Assembly: GCA_022241785.1 (NCBI GenBank)
Contig: JAKOMP010000077.1
Span: forward strand, 1 to 32,753
Source: Cyanocohniella sp. LLY
GTDB lineage: Bacteria; Cyanobacteriota; Cyanobacteriia; Cyanobacteriales; Nostocaceae
DNA: 32,753 bases
Direction of reading: 5' to 3'
The notes under the pieces are model-generated. The model made no database searches and was not told where the DNA came from. It was given only the letters and a program-made list of their open reading frames with translations. Below, piece by piece: positions 24,802-32,753 of this stretch. How positions within the stretch are numbered: the stretch's first letter is position 1; the number at the start of each line of letters is the position of its first letter. Made by a program: the position numbers and the translations under genes.

Positions 24802-24959
24802 GGACTTCCAGAAATTAAATTATCCCAATTTTGCAAGTGAAGACGATAAGCAAATTCTTTCTTCCCCAGTTCCCCCAGTTTCACAAGTGTACCCCTATGG
24901 GGAAGCAAGCTACGCGTAGCGTCCCGCAGGGATTGGGACATTTTGTAATTTGGAAGTCC
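24802..24959. mobile_element. MITE-like element A, copy 2
   Basis: A 158-bp element with ends GGACTTCCAGAAATTAAAT and, on the other strand, GGACTTCCAAATTACAAAAT. It is inverted relative to the copy at 6411-6525 and has a different interior, which includes GCTACGCGTAGC and a C-rich tract. It begins immediately after the stop codon of the lipoxygenase gene (TAG at 24962-24960). A clear target duplication is not seen. The rest of the 24670-24801 spacer has a HIP1 octamer and no gene. Confidence 0.65.
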
Positions 24960-26804
24960 CTATACACTGGTACTATTATCCATGCGGGAAGGTAGAAAGC
25001 CAGGATAGCATTCTTGCCGACGTTTATTGCGTTGTTCGATGAGTCTTTCCAAACCTTGGAGACGATTCTGCAAGCCTCTCAGAACAGCAATGGCGCGATG
25101 GTCTTGAAAACTATTGACACCAAAATCTGTAAACGCCTGAGGATTGCGCTTGGTACCAATCCCTGCCATGAGGTTGACTTGAGTAAAGGTTGCAGCAACA
25201 CCAGGGAGGAAACTAGTCAAGCTATTCTCATCTTGAATGATGCCTTTAATTGTAGGAATTGGCTGATAAATTGCTCCTGGCATATTCGGAATAAAAGCCA
25301 TATATTGATATTGAATCCAGGCAATAGCTGAGTGTTGCGGGCCAGCAGTAAAAATGATTTGGGTGAGTAGATCAATCAATTGGTCACGGGTAGTCAGTTG
25401 CGATGGTAGGGAAACTACACCAAAACCTTGCTCACTGATGGGTTTCCTGAGAGTTTGTAACCAATTTTGCAGTTCAAAATCCTCACGGACATCTCGGTTA
25501 GATCTGTAGTAAATGCCAATATATTGACTCACATAATCTTCTAAAGCTTTCCAAACCAGCAACCCGTCATCACGATAAGGAAATTCTCGCAATCTAGAAC
25601 GTTCATCTACACCACGCTGACGTAAATTGTTAGGCAGAGCAAAACTGCTAAAGTTGTTGAAAACTTCAGCCACGCCCTGATTAGTCAGATGCAGTGAGCT
25701 TTCCAGGGTACCTCCGAGAATGATCTCTATGAAGCCTCCAGGATTGATGAGTACTTGATCACCAACGGCATTAATGGCCATTGTGAATTCAAAGTGGGGC
25801 TTGAGTAGCACATTAACAGGATGACGCGCTGCTAGTTCTCGGACAGTTGCTAAGGCTATGGGTTCTAAAACAAGATGAGTTTGACCCAAGTGACGTACCA
25901 ATTCATGGACATAAAAATCAGCCATCTGAGTGATGATTTTTGCCAAAGTCCAGTCCACGCCATCTAGAGGGGTACATAGCAGACTGACTCCGGGAATTTG
26001 TCCGAGTTGGATAGCTATGGGAATTAATTGCCAATTTCCCCGGACGCGATCGCCATAATAAAGCGCGATGGGTGCGGTAAGATATTGATTGGGTTTGGCG
26101 GTAATGTGATCGCTAGCTAGTAAGGCATAATCGGTGACAAATAGACGGCCTTTTTGCGTGGCACTGTGAATAGTTTCGCTAATGTGTCTGCCTCTATGTA
26201 CAGATCTCAGCACAGTTTGAAAAATCTCATCTGTGATTCCCAGTTTTTGGGTCAGAGGATAATTCAGAGATAAAACATTAGTCAATTCCATCGGATTGGG
26301 GCCAGAAAGCCGCTGTTGGGCGAACGTAGCATCATTCCTAAAGGTTTTAGCAATCTCTGGTAAAAGTAGGACGGGAAAGACACTGGCGTAGTCGTCTAGC
26401 CTAAGAAAAGACTGGGGATTCTGAAAAAATGCTTGTTGATTCGCTACTATTTCCGCTGTTTGGATGTCACGGTTTTTGTTATATCCCTCAGAAAACAACT
26501 CTTGGATAGGTAAAGTTGCTACCCGCACAGAATTTGGTAGTCGTTGTGCAACCTGATATTCTTGACGTACCTGTTGTAACTGTTGTTGACGCTCTTGCTG
26601 GGTTGTCAGTGAATCATCTTGCGGTAAAGTGGGAATTTGCGGATTAGCTGGAGGTCTTAGTCTTGGTGGTTGAGTATCCCCGACTCTCAAACTTTCCAAG
26701 CCAGGCGCACAAACAAAACCTAATAAGGCCAACATAGTCCGGCGCGACAGTACATATTGCTCGATTAATCTTTGGTGTCGTTGCTGTTGATTTGGTGAAC
26801 GCAT
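24960..26804 (-). CDS. Lipoxygenase, divergent at the iron site
   Basis: 614 residues of the lipoxygenase catalytic fold (PF00305) without a PLAT domain. Iron ligands by alignment to plant enzymes: His305 and His310 in RHLGQTHLVLEP; His491 in GPQHSAIAWIQYQYM; the usual fourth-ligand Asn four residues later is Ala495; and the C-terminal residue is Val614 (NSTSV) in place of Ile. The segments ELAARHPVNVLLKPHFEFTM and FIPNMP are typical. The enzyme would dioxygenate polyunsaturated fatty acids, if active. The N-terminus has SRRTMLALLGFVCAPG, which resembles a twin-arginine export signal, though 20 residues precede it. ATG at 26804 has a strong ribosome site (GGTGAGGAG, 26822-26814). It stands alone. 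The 288-bp spacer upstream (26805-27092) has no gene. Confidence 0.87.
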   Translation of the reverse strand: MRSPNQQQRHQRLIEQYVLSRRTMLALLGFVCAPGLESLRVGDTQPPRLRPPANPQIPTLPQDDSLTTQQERQQQLQQVRQEYQVAQRLPNSVRVATLPIQELFSEGYNKNRDIQTAEIVANQQAFFQNPQSFLRLDDYASVFPVLLLPEIAKTFRNDATFAQQRLSGPNPMELTNVLSLNYPLTQKLGITDEIFQTVLRSVHRGRHISETIHSATQKGRLFVTDYALLASDHITAKPNQYLTAPIALYYGDRVRGNWQLIPIAIQLGQIPGVSLLCTPLDGVDWTLAKIITQMADFYVHELVRHLGQTHLVLEPIALATVRELAARHPVNVLLKPHFEFTMAINAVGDQVLINPGGFIEIILGGTLESSLHLTNQGVAEVFNNFSSFALPNNLRQRGVDERSRLREFPYRDDGLLVWKALEDYVSQYIGIYYRSNRDVREDFELQNWLQTLRKPISEQGFGVVSLPSQLTTRDQLIDLLTQIIFTAGPQHSAIAWIQYQYMAFIPNMPGAIYQPIPTIKGIIQDENSLTSFLPGVAATFTQVNLMAGIGTKRNPQAFTDFGVNSFQDHRAIAVLRGLQNRLQGLERLIEQRNKRRQECYPGFLPSRMDNSTSV

Positions 26805-27092
26805 TACTTATTCTCCTCACCTAAATTCAGACTTTACGCCAAGAGAAATAATACGACTTTTGCCGATTTTTCTGTAATTTACGACACTTATCTTTAAAAT
26901 TAAATATTGCTAAAAATCAAATATGCCTTGCCCAAAAAATCTGTAGAAACCTGGTAATACAACATTTATAGATTCTTTTTTGAGATATCTATTGATTTTT
27001 ATTTTTGTTGCGTTACCCTATATATTGCTTCATATTACTTTGTATATTTTGTCGCTCAATTCTTTTGCCTGCCTATCTATGCGGTTATTTGC

Positions 27093-28007
27093 ATGATGTC
27101 TAACCAACGCACAATTCAAAGCATATACACTGATGGCGCTTGCAGTGTTAACCCGGGCCCTGGCGGTTGGGGTGTTGTAGTGTATTTTCACGATGGCTCA
27201 ATTCATGAAATGGGTGATGCTGCCAGCTATACCACCAATAATAAAATGGAGATGCAAGCTGCGATCGCCGCCCTCAAATTCCTGGAAACATCAGGACAAT
27301 CTCAACCCATCACTCTCTACACAGATAGTGAATATCTAATTAACTGCATCACCAAGTGGATACAAGGGTGGAAAAAAAAAGGCTGGAAAAAAGCAGATGG
27401 TAAACCTGTGCAAAACCAAGACCTGTTAGAAACTCTCGATGAACTTAATAGCCGACTTGTAAAATGGCAACACGTGCGGGGACATTCTGGTAACATAGGT
27501 AACGAACGTTGTGATGTAATTGCTCGCTCTTTTGCTAGCGGTCAAATTCCATCTCTACAACAATTATCCTCTACTGACTATGACAATTCTTTACTTCCAG
27601 TAAGTGAAGTAAATGTAGCAAAAGTAGCTGATTTTGATTCTAACTCTACAATCCTTAACAAAAGTACACTAAACAATAGTACTTCTGAATCAGATATAAA
27701 CCCTATGGAACCATACACCGCACACGCTGCGGCCGCAAATGAAGAAAAACTGCCTGCAACAAGAATCGAACAACTCCGCAACTTGGTTGAAACTCTACGA
27801 ATAGCTGATGAAATTTCCGAAAACGGCTACTTAATTACTAGTTCTGAATTAGCAGACTTGATGGATGTTCACGCCAGTGCTGTCACCAGTCGAGGAGATC
27901 AATGGCGCTGGCGCAACTGGATTGTGTCACGGGTAAGACGCGAAGGTAATCAAATTCTCTGGGAATTGGAACGGGGCGATCGCTTGGCTACCGATGATGA
28001 GTCATAA
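27093..28007 (+). CDS. rnhA: Ribonuclease HI with an extra C-terminal domain
   Basis: 304 residues, twice the usual length of about 150. The RNase HI domain (1-150) has all four carboxylates: Asp14 (IYTDGAC), Glu53 (KMEMQAA), Asp78 (LYTDSEY) and Asp141 (NERCDVIAR), with His131 (VRGHSGN) and a basic handle WIQGWKKKGWKKADG. It cuts the RNA strand of RNA-DNA hybrids. A Ser/Asn-rich linker (150-220) leads to a C-terminal domain with IEQLRNLVETLRIADEI, SSELADLMDVHASAV and QWRWRNWIVSRVRREGNQIL, which looks like a helical nucleic-acid-binding module. I infer added substrate targeting. Tandem ATGs at 27093 and 27096. The next gene begins 36 nt downstream, so they may be cotranscribed. Confidence 0.9.
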   Translation: MMSNQRTIQSIYTDGACSVNPGPGGWGVVVYFHDGSIHEMGDAASYTTNNKMEMQAAIAALKFLETSGQSQPITLYTDSEYLINCITKWIQGWKKKGWKKADGKPVQNQDLLETLDELNSRLVKWQHVRGHSGNIGNERCDVIARSFASGQIPSLQQLSSTDYDNSLLPVSEVNVAKVADFDSNSTILNKSTLNNSTSESDINPMEPYTAHAAAANEEKLPATRIEQLRNLVETLRIADEISENGYLITSSELADLMDVHASAVTSRGDQWRWRNWIVSRVRREGNQILWELERGDRLATDDES

Positions 28008-28043
28008 TCTCTGCAAGCGATTATTTATCAGTTATCTTCTCCA

Positions 28044-29126
28044 ATGGAACGCCCAATTTTATATGTAGCCATTACTAACCACGGCTTTGGTCATGCGACT
28101 CGCACTGCATCTGTTGTGGCGACAATTCAAAAGTTATGCCCAGAGGTATTAATCATTATGGCGACCACAGCCCCACGGTGGTTGTTAGAGTGCTACATAG
28201 AAGGCGATTTTATCCATCGTCCCCGCGCCTTTGATTTGGGTGTAGTGCAGTCAGATAGCTTGACAATGGATAAGGTAGCCACGCGGAAAAAGTTACTAGA
28301 TATTCAAAAACAGCAAAATTCCCTAATTGCTTCCGAGGTGAATTTTCTTCGCCAAAATCGGGTAAATTTAATCTTGGCAGATATTCCTTTTTTGGCCCCT
28401 TTATTTGCTAAAGCGGCAAATATCCCCTGCTGGATGATGAGTAATTTTGGCTGGAACTTGATCTATAGAGATTGGGGCGGTGAATTTATCGCCATTGCTG
28501 ATTGGATTAGTGAATGTTACGCCCAATGTAGTCGTTTGTTTCGGTTGCCGTTTCATGAATCAATGGATGCTTTTAGTAATATTACTGATGTAGGTTTGAC
28601 TGGTGGTTATCCTCGTTACTCTGCGGCTGACATCCGGGCTACTTGGGGGATCACTGCACCACAAGAAAAAACGATTTTGCTAACTTTTGGTGGTTTGGGT
28701 TTACAGCAAATTCCTTATGAAAATCTCCAGCATTTTCCCGATTGGCAATTCATTGTTTTTGATCAATCTGCTCCTGATTTACCTAATTTAGTCAAAATTA
28801 GCGATCGCCAATACCGTCCAGTGGATTTTATGCCAATTTGTGGGCGTGTGGTTTCTAAACCAGGTTACGGCACTTTCTCGGAAGCGGCAAAACTTGATGT
28901 CCCTTTGGTAACTATTCCCCGTGATGACTTTGCTGAAGCTGCTTTTTTGTTAGAAGGTATTATTAATCACCACCCACATCAAATTATTACGCCCACAGAT
29001 TTTTTTCAAGGTAATTGGGATTTTTTGCATCAAGGGCCCCAAACACCAAAGTTATCTCAGCCTCTAGCTAAAGATGGTAATGAAGCGATCGCTCAGGCTG
29101 TGGTGGAATATTTACGGAGTTTGTAA
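28044..29126 (+). CDS. GT-B fold glycosyltransferase-like protein
   Basis: 360 residues in two Rossmann-like halves. The N-terminal half starts ILYVAITNHGFGHATRTAS, the glycine-rich GHxxR loop seen in MurG-like and GT28-type enzymes and in the N-terminal part of arabinokinase-like proteins. The C-terminal half has TILLTFGGLGLQQIP and RVVSKPGYGTFSEAAKLDVP, the nucleotide-sugar-binding pattern, and IPRDDFAEAAFL. There is no signal peptide or membrane segment. The donor and acceptor are unknown. ATG at 28044 lies 36 nt after the RNase HI stop. Its end overlaps the convergent hisC by 15 bp. Confidence 0.75.
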   Translation: MERPILYVAITNHGFGHATRTASVVATIQKLCPEVLIIMATTAPRWLLECYIEGDFIHRPRAFDLGVVQSDSLTMDKVATRKKLLDIQKQQNSLIASEVNFLRQNRVNLILADIPFLAPLFAKAANIPCWMMSNFGWNLIYRDWGGEFIAIADWISECYAQCSRLFRLPFHESMDAFSNITDVGLTGGYPRYSAADIRATWGITAPQEKTILLTFGGLGLQQIPYENLQHFPDWQFIVFDQSAPDLPNLVKISDRQYRPVDFMPICGRVVSKPGYGTFSEAAKLDVPLVTIPRDDFAEAAFLLEGIINHHPHQIITPTDFFQGNWDFLHQGPQTPKLSQPLAKDGNEAIAQAVVEYLRSL

Positions 29127-30173
29127 ACACAGCTTACTCAGTGCTTCTACTAATATTTGGTTTTGTTCATCTGTACCGATAGTGATGCGTAATTTATTAT
29201 CTAGTCCGGGCTGGGGAAAGTAACGTACTAAAATGTTCTGTGCTTTGAGTTGTTGATAAAGATATTGAGCATGATTTTGGGGAGGCTGTACTAACAAGAA
29301 ATTAGTTTGAGAATCCCAGACTTGGAAATTTAATTGTTTTAAGTCTATGGCTAATTGTGTCCGCGATGCTTTTACCTTGGCTACACAAGCATTTTTATAC
29401 TCTTGGTCGATGATGGCAGCTGTACCCACAGCACAGGCGATCGCATCAATGTTATAGCTATCCTTGACTTTAAACAAGTTATGCAGCAGTTTAGGGTTAG
29501 CTACGCCAAAACCCAGGCGTAATCCTGCCAATGAGTAGCCTTTAGAAAGCGTCCGCATGACAATTACATTTTCGTATTCTTTGACTAATGAGAGTGCATT
29601 TTCATCAGCAAAATCTACATACGCTTCATCAATAACTAAAACCCCAGATAATTGGCTGGCTAGTTTCCGCAAGTCATTTGTTGGTACTACATGACCCGAT
29701 GGACTATTGGGTGTGGCAATAAATGTGACTGCACCATTAGCCGCAATTAGTTCTGCTATGGGTAAATTGTAGTCTTCCCCGTAAGGAATCTCCACAATTT
29801 CCGCAGCTTGCATCTGAGTTAAGGTTACATATAGTACGTAAGTCGGCATGGGATAGACGACCTTTTTCCCAGGTTCCGCACAGGCGCGGACTACTAAGTT
29901 TAATAATTCATCACTACCATTACCAACAATTATCCAATCACTAGGAACTCCTAAGACTTTACTTGCAGCTTGGCGAAACTCTCCCCCAAAAGGTTCTGGA
30001 TAACGGCGCAACCACTCTCCATCGATATTGCGTAGTACAGCTAATGCCTGTGGTGAGGGAGGATAAGGATTTTCGTTGCTATTGAGTTTAATAATGGGCG
30101 TACCCCGTGGTGGTTGTTCACCAGGGATGTAGCTAGCCATTGCATTAACGTTGGCGCGGAAGTAGTTGGTCAT
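29112..30173 (-). CDS. hisC: Histidinol-phosphate aminotransferase
   Basis: 353 residues, PLP-dependent fold type I. It begins with KLNSNENPYPPSP, the family's substrate-binding segment, and has GNGSDELLN, Asn156 in FIATPNSPSG, Asp182 in VIDEAYVDF, the PLP-binding Lys211 in TLSKGYSLAGLRLGF, and the C-terminal Arg in LRITIGT. It converts imidazole-acetol phosphate to L-histidinol phosphate with glutamate. No other his genes are near, as is usual in cyanobacteria where they are scattered. Many genomes have two hisC copies; the sequence does not say which this is. ATG at 30173. Confidence 0.92.
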   Translation of the reverse strand: MTNYFRANVNAMASYIPGEQPPRGTPIIKLNSNENPYPPSPQALAVLRNIDGEWLRRYPEPFGGEFRQAASKVLGVPSDWIIVGNGSDELLNLVVRACAEPGKKVVYPMPTYVLYVTLTQMQAAEIVEIPYGEDYNLPIAELIAANGAVTFIATPNSPSGHVVPTNDLRKLASQLSGVLVIDEAYVDFADENALSLVKEYENVIVMRTLSKGYSLAGLRLGFGVANPKLLHNLFKVKDSYNIDAIACAVGTAAIIDQEYKNACVAKVKASRTQLAIDLKQLNFQVWDSQTNFLLVQPPQNHAQYLYQQLKAQNILVRYFPQPGLDNKLRITIGTDEQNQILVEALSKLCLQTP

Positions 30174-30286
30174 GGCTGATGAGCGGACAAATGACAGTCA
30201 AGGAATATACTAAACTGTTGCCTATCTAGTTTGCACATTGACACAGTAGAGGGACAGAATTAATGTCCTAACTGTTCACGGTATCT

Positions 30287-30336
30287 GGAAAACCTCTCTC
30301 TAAATCTCTCTCCTGCGAGGCGAGAGACTTTGAATT
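30287..30336 (-). repeat. 50-bp dispersed repeat, second copy
   Basis: The reverse complement closely matches 13415-13464, including the core CTCGCAGGAGAGAGATTTAG. Here it lies in the spacer between hisC and the membrane protein gene and is not translated. Confidence 0.85.
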
Positions 30337-30404
30337 GCTGAGAGCGGAAGTTAGATTTTCCGTGGACTTTTCCACATGACGTGAAAAGTCAGAGTTAATA
30401 TCAG

Positions 30405-32138
30405 CTACTCTCTATTCCCTCCTCCTGGTATATGAGTATACAGTCCTTCTCCTTGAGTATCATAGATAAACAACGGTATATTCGCGTTATCACCAATTAC
30501 TGAGAGCGCTGTTTGTAAAGTTTGCCAATGATTAGCAATATCAAACACAGGACTGGAGTTTTCGCTATCGGCTTCAGCTAAGGTGTTTTGTAGGACTTGT
30601 TCGTAGTCAGGGGTGAGTGAAACCACAATACTATTGTCGTTGATCATAAAAGTACAAATCCGCATATCACTATTACAGGTTTTATCTAAATCAGTACGGG
30701 TTTGTTGCCACATACTGGCAATTTGTAGCTTTTCTTGTGCTTGTTGGAGGGCTGATGAATAAGGTGCAATCAGTCTCTGAGATTGACCGTAGTAAAAACT
30801 ATCTCGAGGAATTTGCTGGGCATTCTGCAAAGCTTGATCCCAGTATGTAACCGCTATTTGCCATTGATTTTTTTGCTCATAGGTTTTGGCTTGATTGGCT
30901 GTGTTGACTGCTTGTTGGTAGCTTCTAGCTGCTATTTGTTCTAAGGTAGAGCGATCGCGTGTCCTTGCTAGTTGCGGTCTATACTCTAGTAACAGTTGTT
31001 GGGCTTGGTGGTATGCTGGGCTGCTGGGCGGAATAATATTCAAAGCATTAATGACTACTTGCCAAGTAGATTGGGCTTTTTGCCATTCACTCAAGGATTT
31101 GGCGGTGTCGGCTCGCTTGGCGGCTACATTGGCTACAGCTTTGGCATCTTTGAGTTTTTTCAGCCATTTGTCTTGGGCTAGTAATTGCTGATTAATATTT
31201 TGTAAACTGACACGATACTTGATTAATTTTGGTTGCACAAGCTTGTGGAGTTCACTACTAGGGCCGATGCTTTCTAAAGGTGCGATCGCCTGTCGCCATA
31301 AATGTTGTGTAGCTTGTAATTCCTCGAAGCTAGTCGCAGTTGTAGCACTTTGTTGTTCTGCCTTAGATGCCGCTTTTAATGCTGTCACCACCTGGTTAAT
31401 TTTTTCCGCCTGTCCAGACAAGTTGGCTTTTAGTTCCTCAACTTGTGATGAACGCGGTGACCAATGGGGAATATTCGTCAAATCGGCACTGGCTACCTCT
31501 AGTTGCTGTTGCAGTAAGACTAATTCGTTTTCTGACCTAGCACGACGCATTAATTGTCTAGATTCTAAGTTCAGTCGCTGGGCCGTTTGGAGTTCTTGAC
31601 ACTCAGATATCACACAAGGACGAGTTAGGAGATAAGCCCCGCTACCAAATACACCAATTCCCATCACCGCAAGACCCAATAACAAAGATTTGACTGGGCG
31701 TGGTGACTGGATGGTCAACAAATCTGGTTCATCTGCCCAATGTTCAAATTCCTCTTCTTCATCATTCTCGGCAGTGGGTGGAAAATAGGTTAGAGAAGAT
31801 GAAGGCGGTATTACTTTCTCTGATTCTCTATTCTCCTTGTGCTTCATCATTAAGGAATATGTCGCATAAGGGCGTTTTTCCCCAACTACCCGCAGAAAGC
31901 ATTGGACTCGCTGTTCCCTAGCGGTTGGTAAGGACTGGAGTGTTGCTTCCAGTACGGCGAATATATGTTGAGTATCAACTGTGACACCAACTGGATGTTG
32001 CATTAAAATCATCAATTCGTCTTTTTGGACAGCACACTTAACTTGGAAGACTTCACCAGAGGGAACTTCTGCCATAACTTCAGATTGCAAAGTTTTGGCT
32101 AAGATCTGTAAATCTTCTTGCTGGACTGCTACTTTCAT
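30405..32138 (-). CDS. Single-pass membrane protein of unknown function, helical repeats
   Basis: 577 residues. An N-terminal alpha/beta domain (1-100) contains VPSGEVFQVKCAVQKDELM and LPTAREQRVQCFLRVVG. An acidic linker (NDEEEEFEHW, about 125-134) and one membrane helix at about 151-171 (LLLGLAVMGIGVFGSGAYLL) follow. After it comes a long Gln/Ala-rich helical region (about 180-470) with repeated units ending in Pro-Ser-Ser or Pro-His (LTNIPHWSPRSS, LESIGPSSEL, LNIIPPSSPAY, AQQIPRDSFYY) spaced by tens of residues, and then a small C-terminal domain (ICTFMINDNSIVVSLTPDYE). The repeated unit resembles helical-hairpin repeats, and the order suggests a cytosolic sensor head with an outside scaffold, but I do not recognise the function. 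ATG at 32138 has AGGAA 8 nt upstream. Confidence 0.7.
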   Translation of the reverse strand: MKVAVQQEDLQILAKTLQSEVMAEVPSGEVFQVKCAVQKDELMILMQHPVGVTVDTQHIFAVLEATLQSLPTAREQRVQCFLRVVGEKRPYATYSLMMKHKENRESEKVIPPSSSLTYFPPTAENDEEEEFEHWADEPDLLTIQSPRPVKSLLLGLAVMGIGVFGSGAYLLTRPCVISECQELQTAQRLNLESRQLMRRARSENELVLLQQQLEVASADLTNIPHWSPRSSQVEELKANLSGQAEKINQVVTALKAASKAEQQSATTATSFEELQATQHLWRQAIAPLESIGPSSELHKLVQPKLIKYRVSLQNINQQLLAQDKWLKKLKDAKAVANVAAKRADTAKSLSEWQKAQSTWQVVINALNIIPPSSPAYHQAQQLLLEYRPQLARTRDRSTLEQIAARSYQQAVNTANQAKTYEQKNQWQIAVTYWDQALQNAQQIPRDSFYYGQSQRLIAPYSSALQQAQEKLQIASMWQQTRTDLDKTCNSDMRICTFMINDNSIVVSLTPDYEQVLQNTLAEADSENSSPVFDIANHWQTLQTALSVIGDNANIPLFIYDTQGEGLYTHIPGGGNRE

Positions 32139-32186
32139 AGAGCGTTCCTGCGGAATTTATATATTGTTTTGTTTATCAGAAGAATG

Positions 32187-32199
32187 GGTTTAAAACCCC
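32187..32199. repeat. Palindrome upstream of tnpB
   Basis: GGGTTTAAAACCC is a perfect 6-bp inverted repeat around one base, 75 bp before the TnpB start. IS200/IS605-type elements carry subterminal hairpins at their left end, so it may mark that end, but the boundary cannot be fixed from one copy. Confidence 0.3.
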
Positions 32200-32274
32200 G
32201 TACTTCGCTTCCCGGCTTTAATTTACTAGAGTCAAGCTCTCCACTAAATATGTGAAAATAGTGGAATGCTAACC

Positions 32275-32753
32275 ATGAATTACCGCTACCGAATCTATCC
32301 AAGCATCCCTCAAAAACAGACACTTCTTGAGTGGATGGATGTTTGTCGCGTTGCCTATAATTACGGGCTACGAGAAATTAAGGATTGGTGCAATAGCCGG
32401 AAATGCATGGTTGACAGATGCTCGATTAGTCATGAATACATCATGGCTGCGGATGCTCCTTTCCCTAGCGAAGTGCGCCAGCTTAATGCTTTGCCAAAAG
32501 CTAAAAAGGTATTTCCCCGATTGAGTGAAGTACCAAGTCAGGTTTTGCAGCAAGCTATCAAACAATTGCACCGCGCATGGGAGGGATTTCAAGAAATTGG
32601 GCATGGGTTCCCCAGATTTAAAAAATTTGGACAATTTAAATCTTTGCTGTTCCCGCAGTTTAAAGAAAGTCCGGTAATTGGATTAAATATCAAACTTCCC
32701 AAACTGGGGTTGATTCCAATTAACTTGCATCGCCCAATTCCAAATGGATTTGT
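32275..32753 (+). CDS. tnpB: TnpB-like RNA-guided nuclease of an IS200/IS605-family element (partial)
   Basis: The frame is open for 159 codons from ATG 32275 to the right edge with no stop. It begins MNYRYRIYPSIPQKQTLLEW, then VCRVAYNYGLREIKDWCNS, SEVPSQVLQQAIKQLHRAW and GFPRFKKFGQFKSLLFPQF. This is the N-terminal wedge and helical region of IS605 OrfB/TnpB proteins. The RuvC catalytic residues and zinc finger would lie beyond the window, so activity cannot be judged. No tnpA lies upstream, so the element is of the tnpB-only (IS1341-like) type unless a tnpA lies further on. An antisense frame at 32368-32634 is its shadow. Confidence 0.85.
   Translation, partial: MNYRYRIYPSIPQKQTLLEWMDVCRVAYNYGLREIKDWCNSRKCMVDRCSISHEYIMAADAPFPSEVRQLNALPKAKKVFPRLSEVPSQVLQQAIKQLHRAWEGFQEIGHGFPRFKKFGQFKSLLFPQFKESPVIGLNIKLPKLGLIPINLHRPIPNGF

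Noticed and set aside
24750-24941. Small minus-strand open frame downstream of the lipoxygenase
   Set aside because: It lies mostly within MITE-like element A and has no sign of coding.

Overview
The window is chromosomal DNA from a filamentous, Nostoc/Anabaena-type cyanobacterium. The evidence is a psaD gene for photosystem I, frequent HIP1 octamers (GCGATCGC) in genes and spacers, multi-GAF/PAS hybrid kinases, and the short G-rich and palindromic repeats typical of Nostocales genomes. Gene density is moderate. Several spacers hold gene remnants and miniature transposon-like repeats, and each window edge cuts a transposase gene (ISL3-type at the left, TnpB at the right).

Layout. 1-2.2 kb: ISL3-type transposase start, a 70-residue unknown protein, a lipoprotein of the histidine phosphatase fold, and on the opposite strand a broken AMIN-domain fragment of a TonB-dependent receptor. 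2.2-3.8 kb: a cyanobacterial MMADHC-like protein followed by a DUF3445 heme-dependent oxidative N-demethylase-like protein, separated by a 7-bp tandem repeat, with a possible NtcA promoter upstream. 4.0-6.3 kb: a glycogen-debranching-type glucosidase on the minus strand. 6.3-7.4 kb: a MITE and decayed coding remnants. 7.4-13.5 kb (+): a DICT-GAF histidine kinase, psaD with a good sigma70-type promoter, trpE, and a CocE-type hydrolase whose start overlaps the trpE stop. 13.5-18.7 kb (-): a 1735-residue hybrid kinase that carries a cyanobacteriochrome-like GAF domain. 19.4-20.0 kb: a radical SAM activase-like protein. 20.3-23.8 kb (-): a three-gene Gld-type ABC exporter cluster (ATPase, permease, GldG-like). 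24.0-26.8 kb: an unknown repeat-bearing protein and a divergent lipoxygenase. 27.1-30.2 kb: RNase HI with an extra C-terminal domain, a GT-B glycosyltransferase-like protein, and convergent hisC. 30.4-32.1 kb (-): a one-pass membrane protein of unknown function. 32.3 kb to the end: the start of a TnpB gene.

How the genes relate. The psaD-trpE neighbourhood matches a gene order known in other cyanobacteria. The Gld-type genes form a tight operon. The MMADHC-like and N-demethylase-like genes look like a functional pair in one-carbon/cobalamin or methylamine-nitrogen metabolism (inference). The other genes look like independent chromosomal units. The least ordinary items are the lipoxygenase with an altered iron-ligand position, the MMADHC-demethylase pair, the candidate bilin-binding GAF, and repeats that have supplied the ends of coding sequences. 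I found no CRISPR array, rRNA or tRNA gene, prophage or recognisable defence island.
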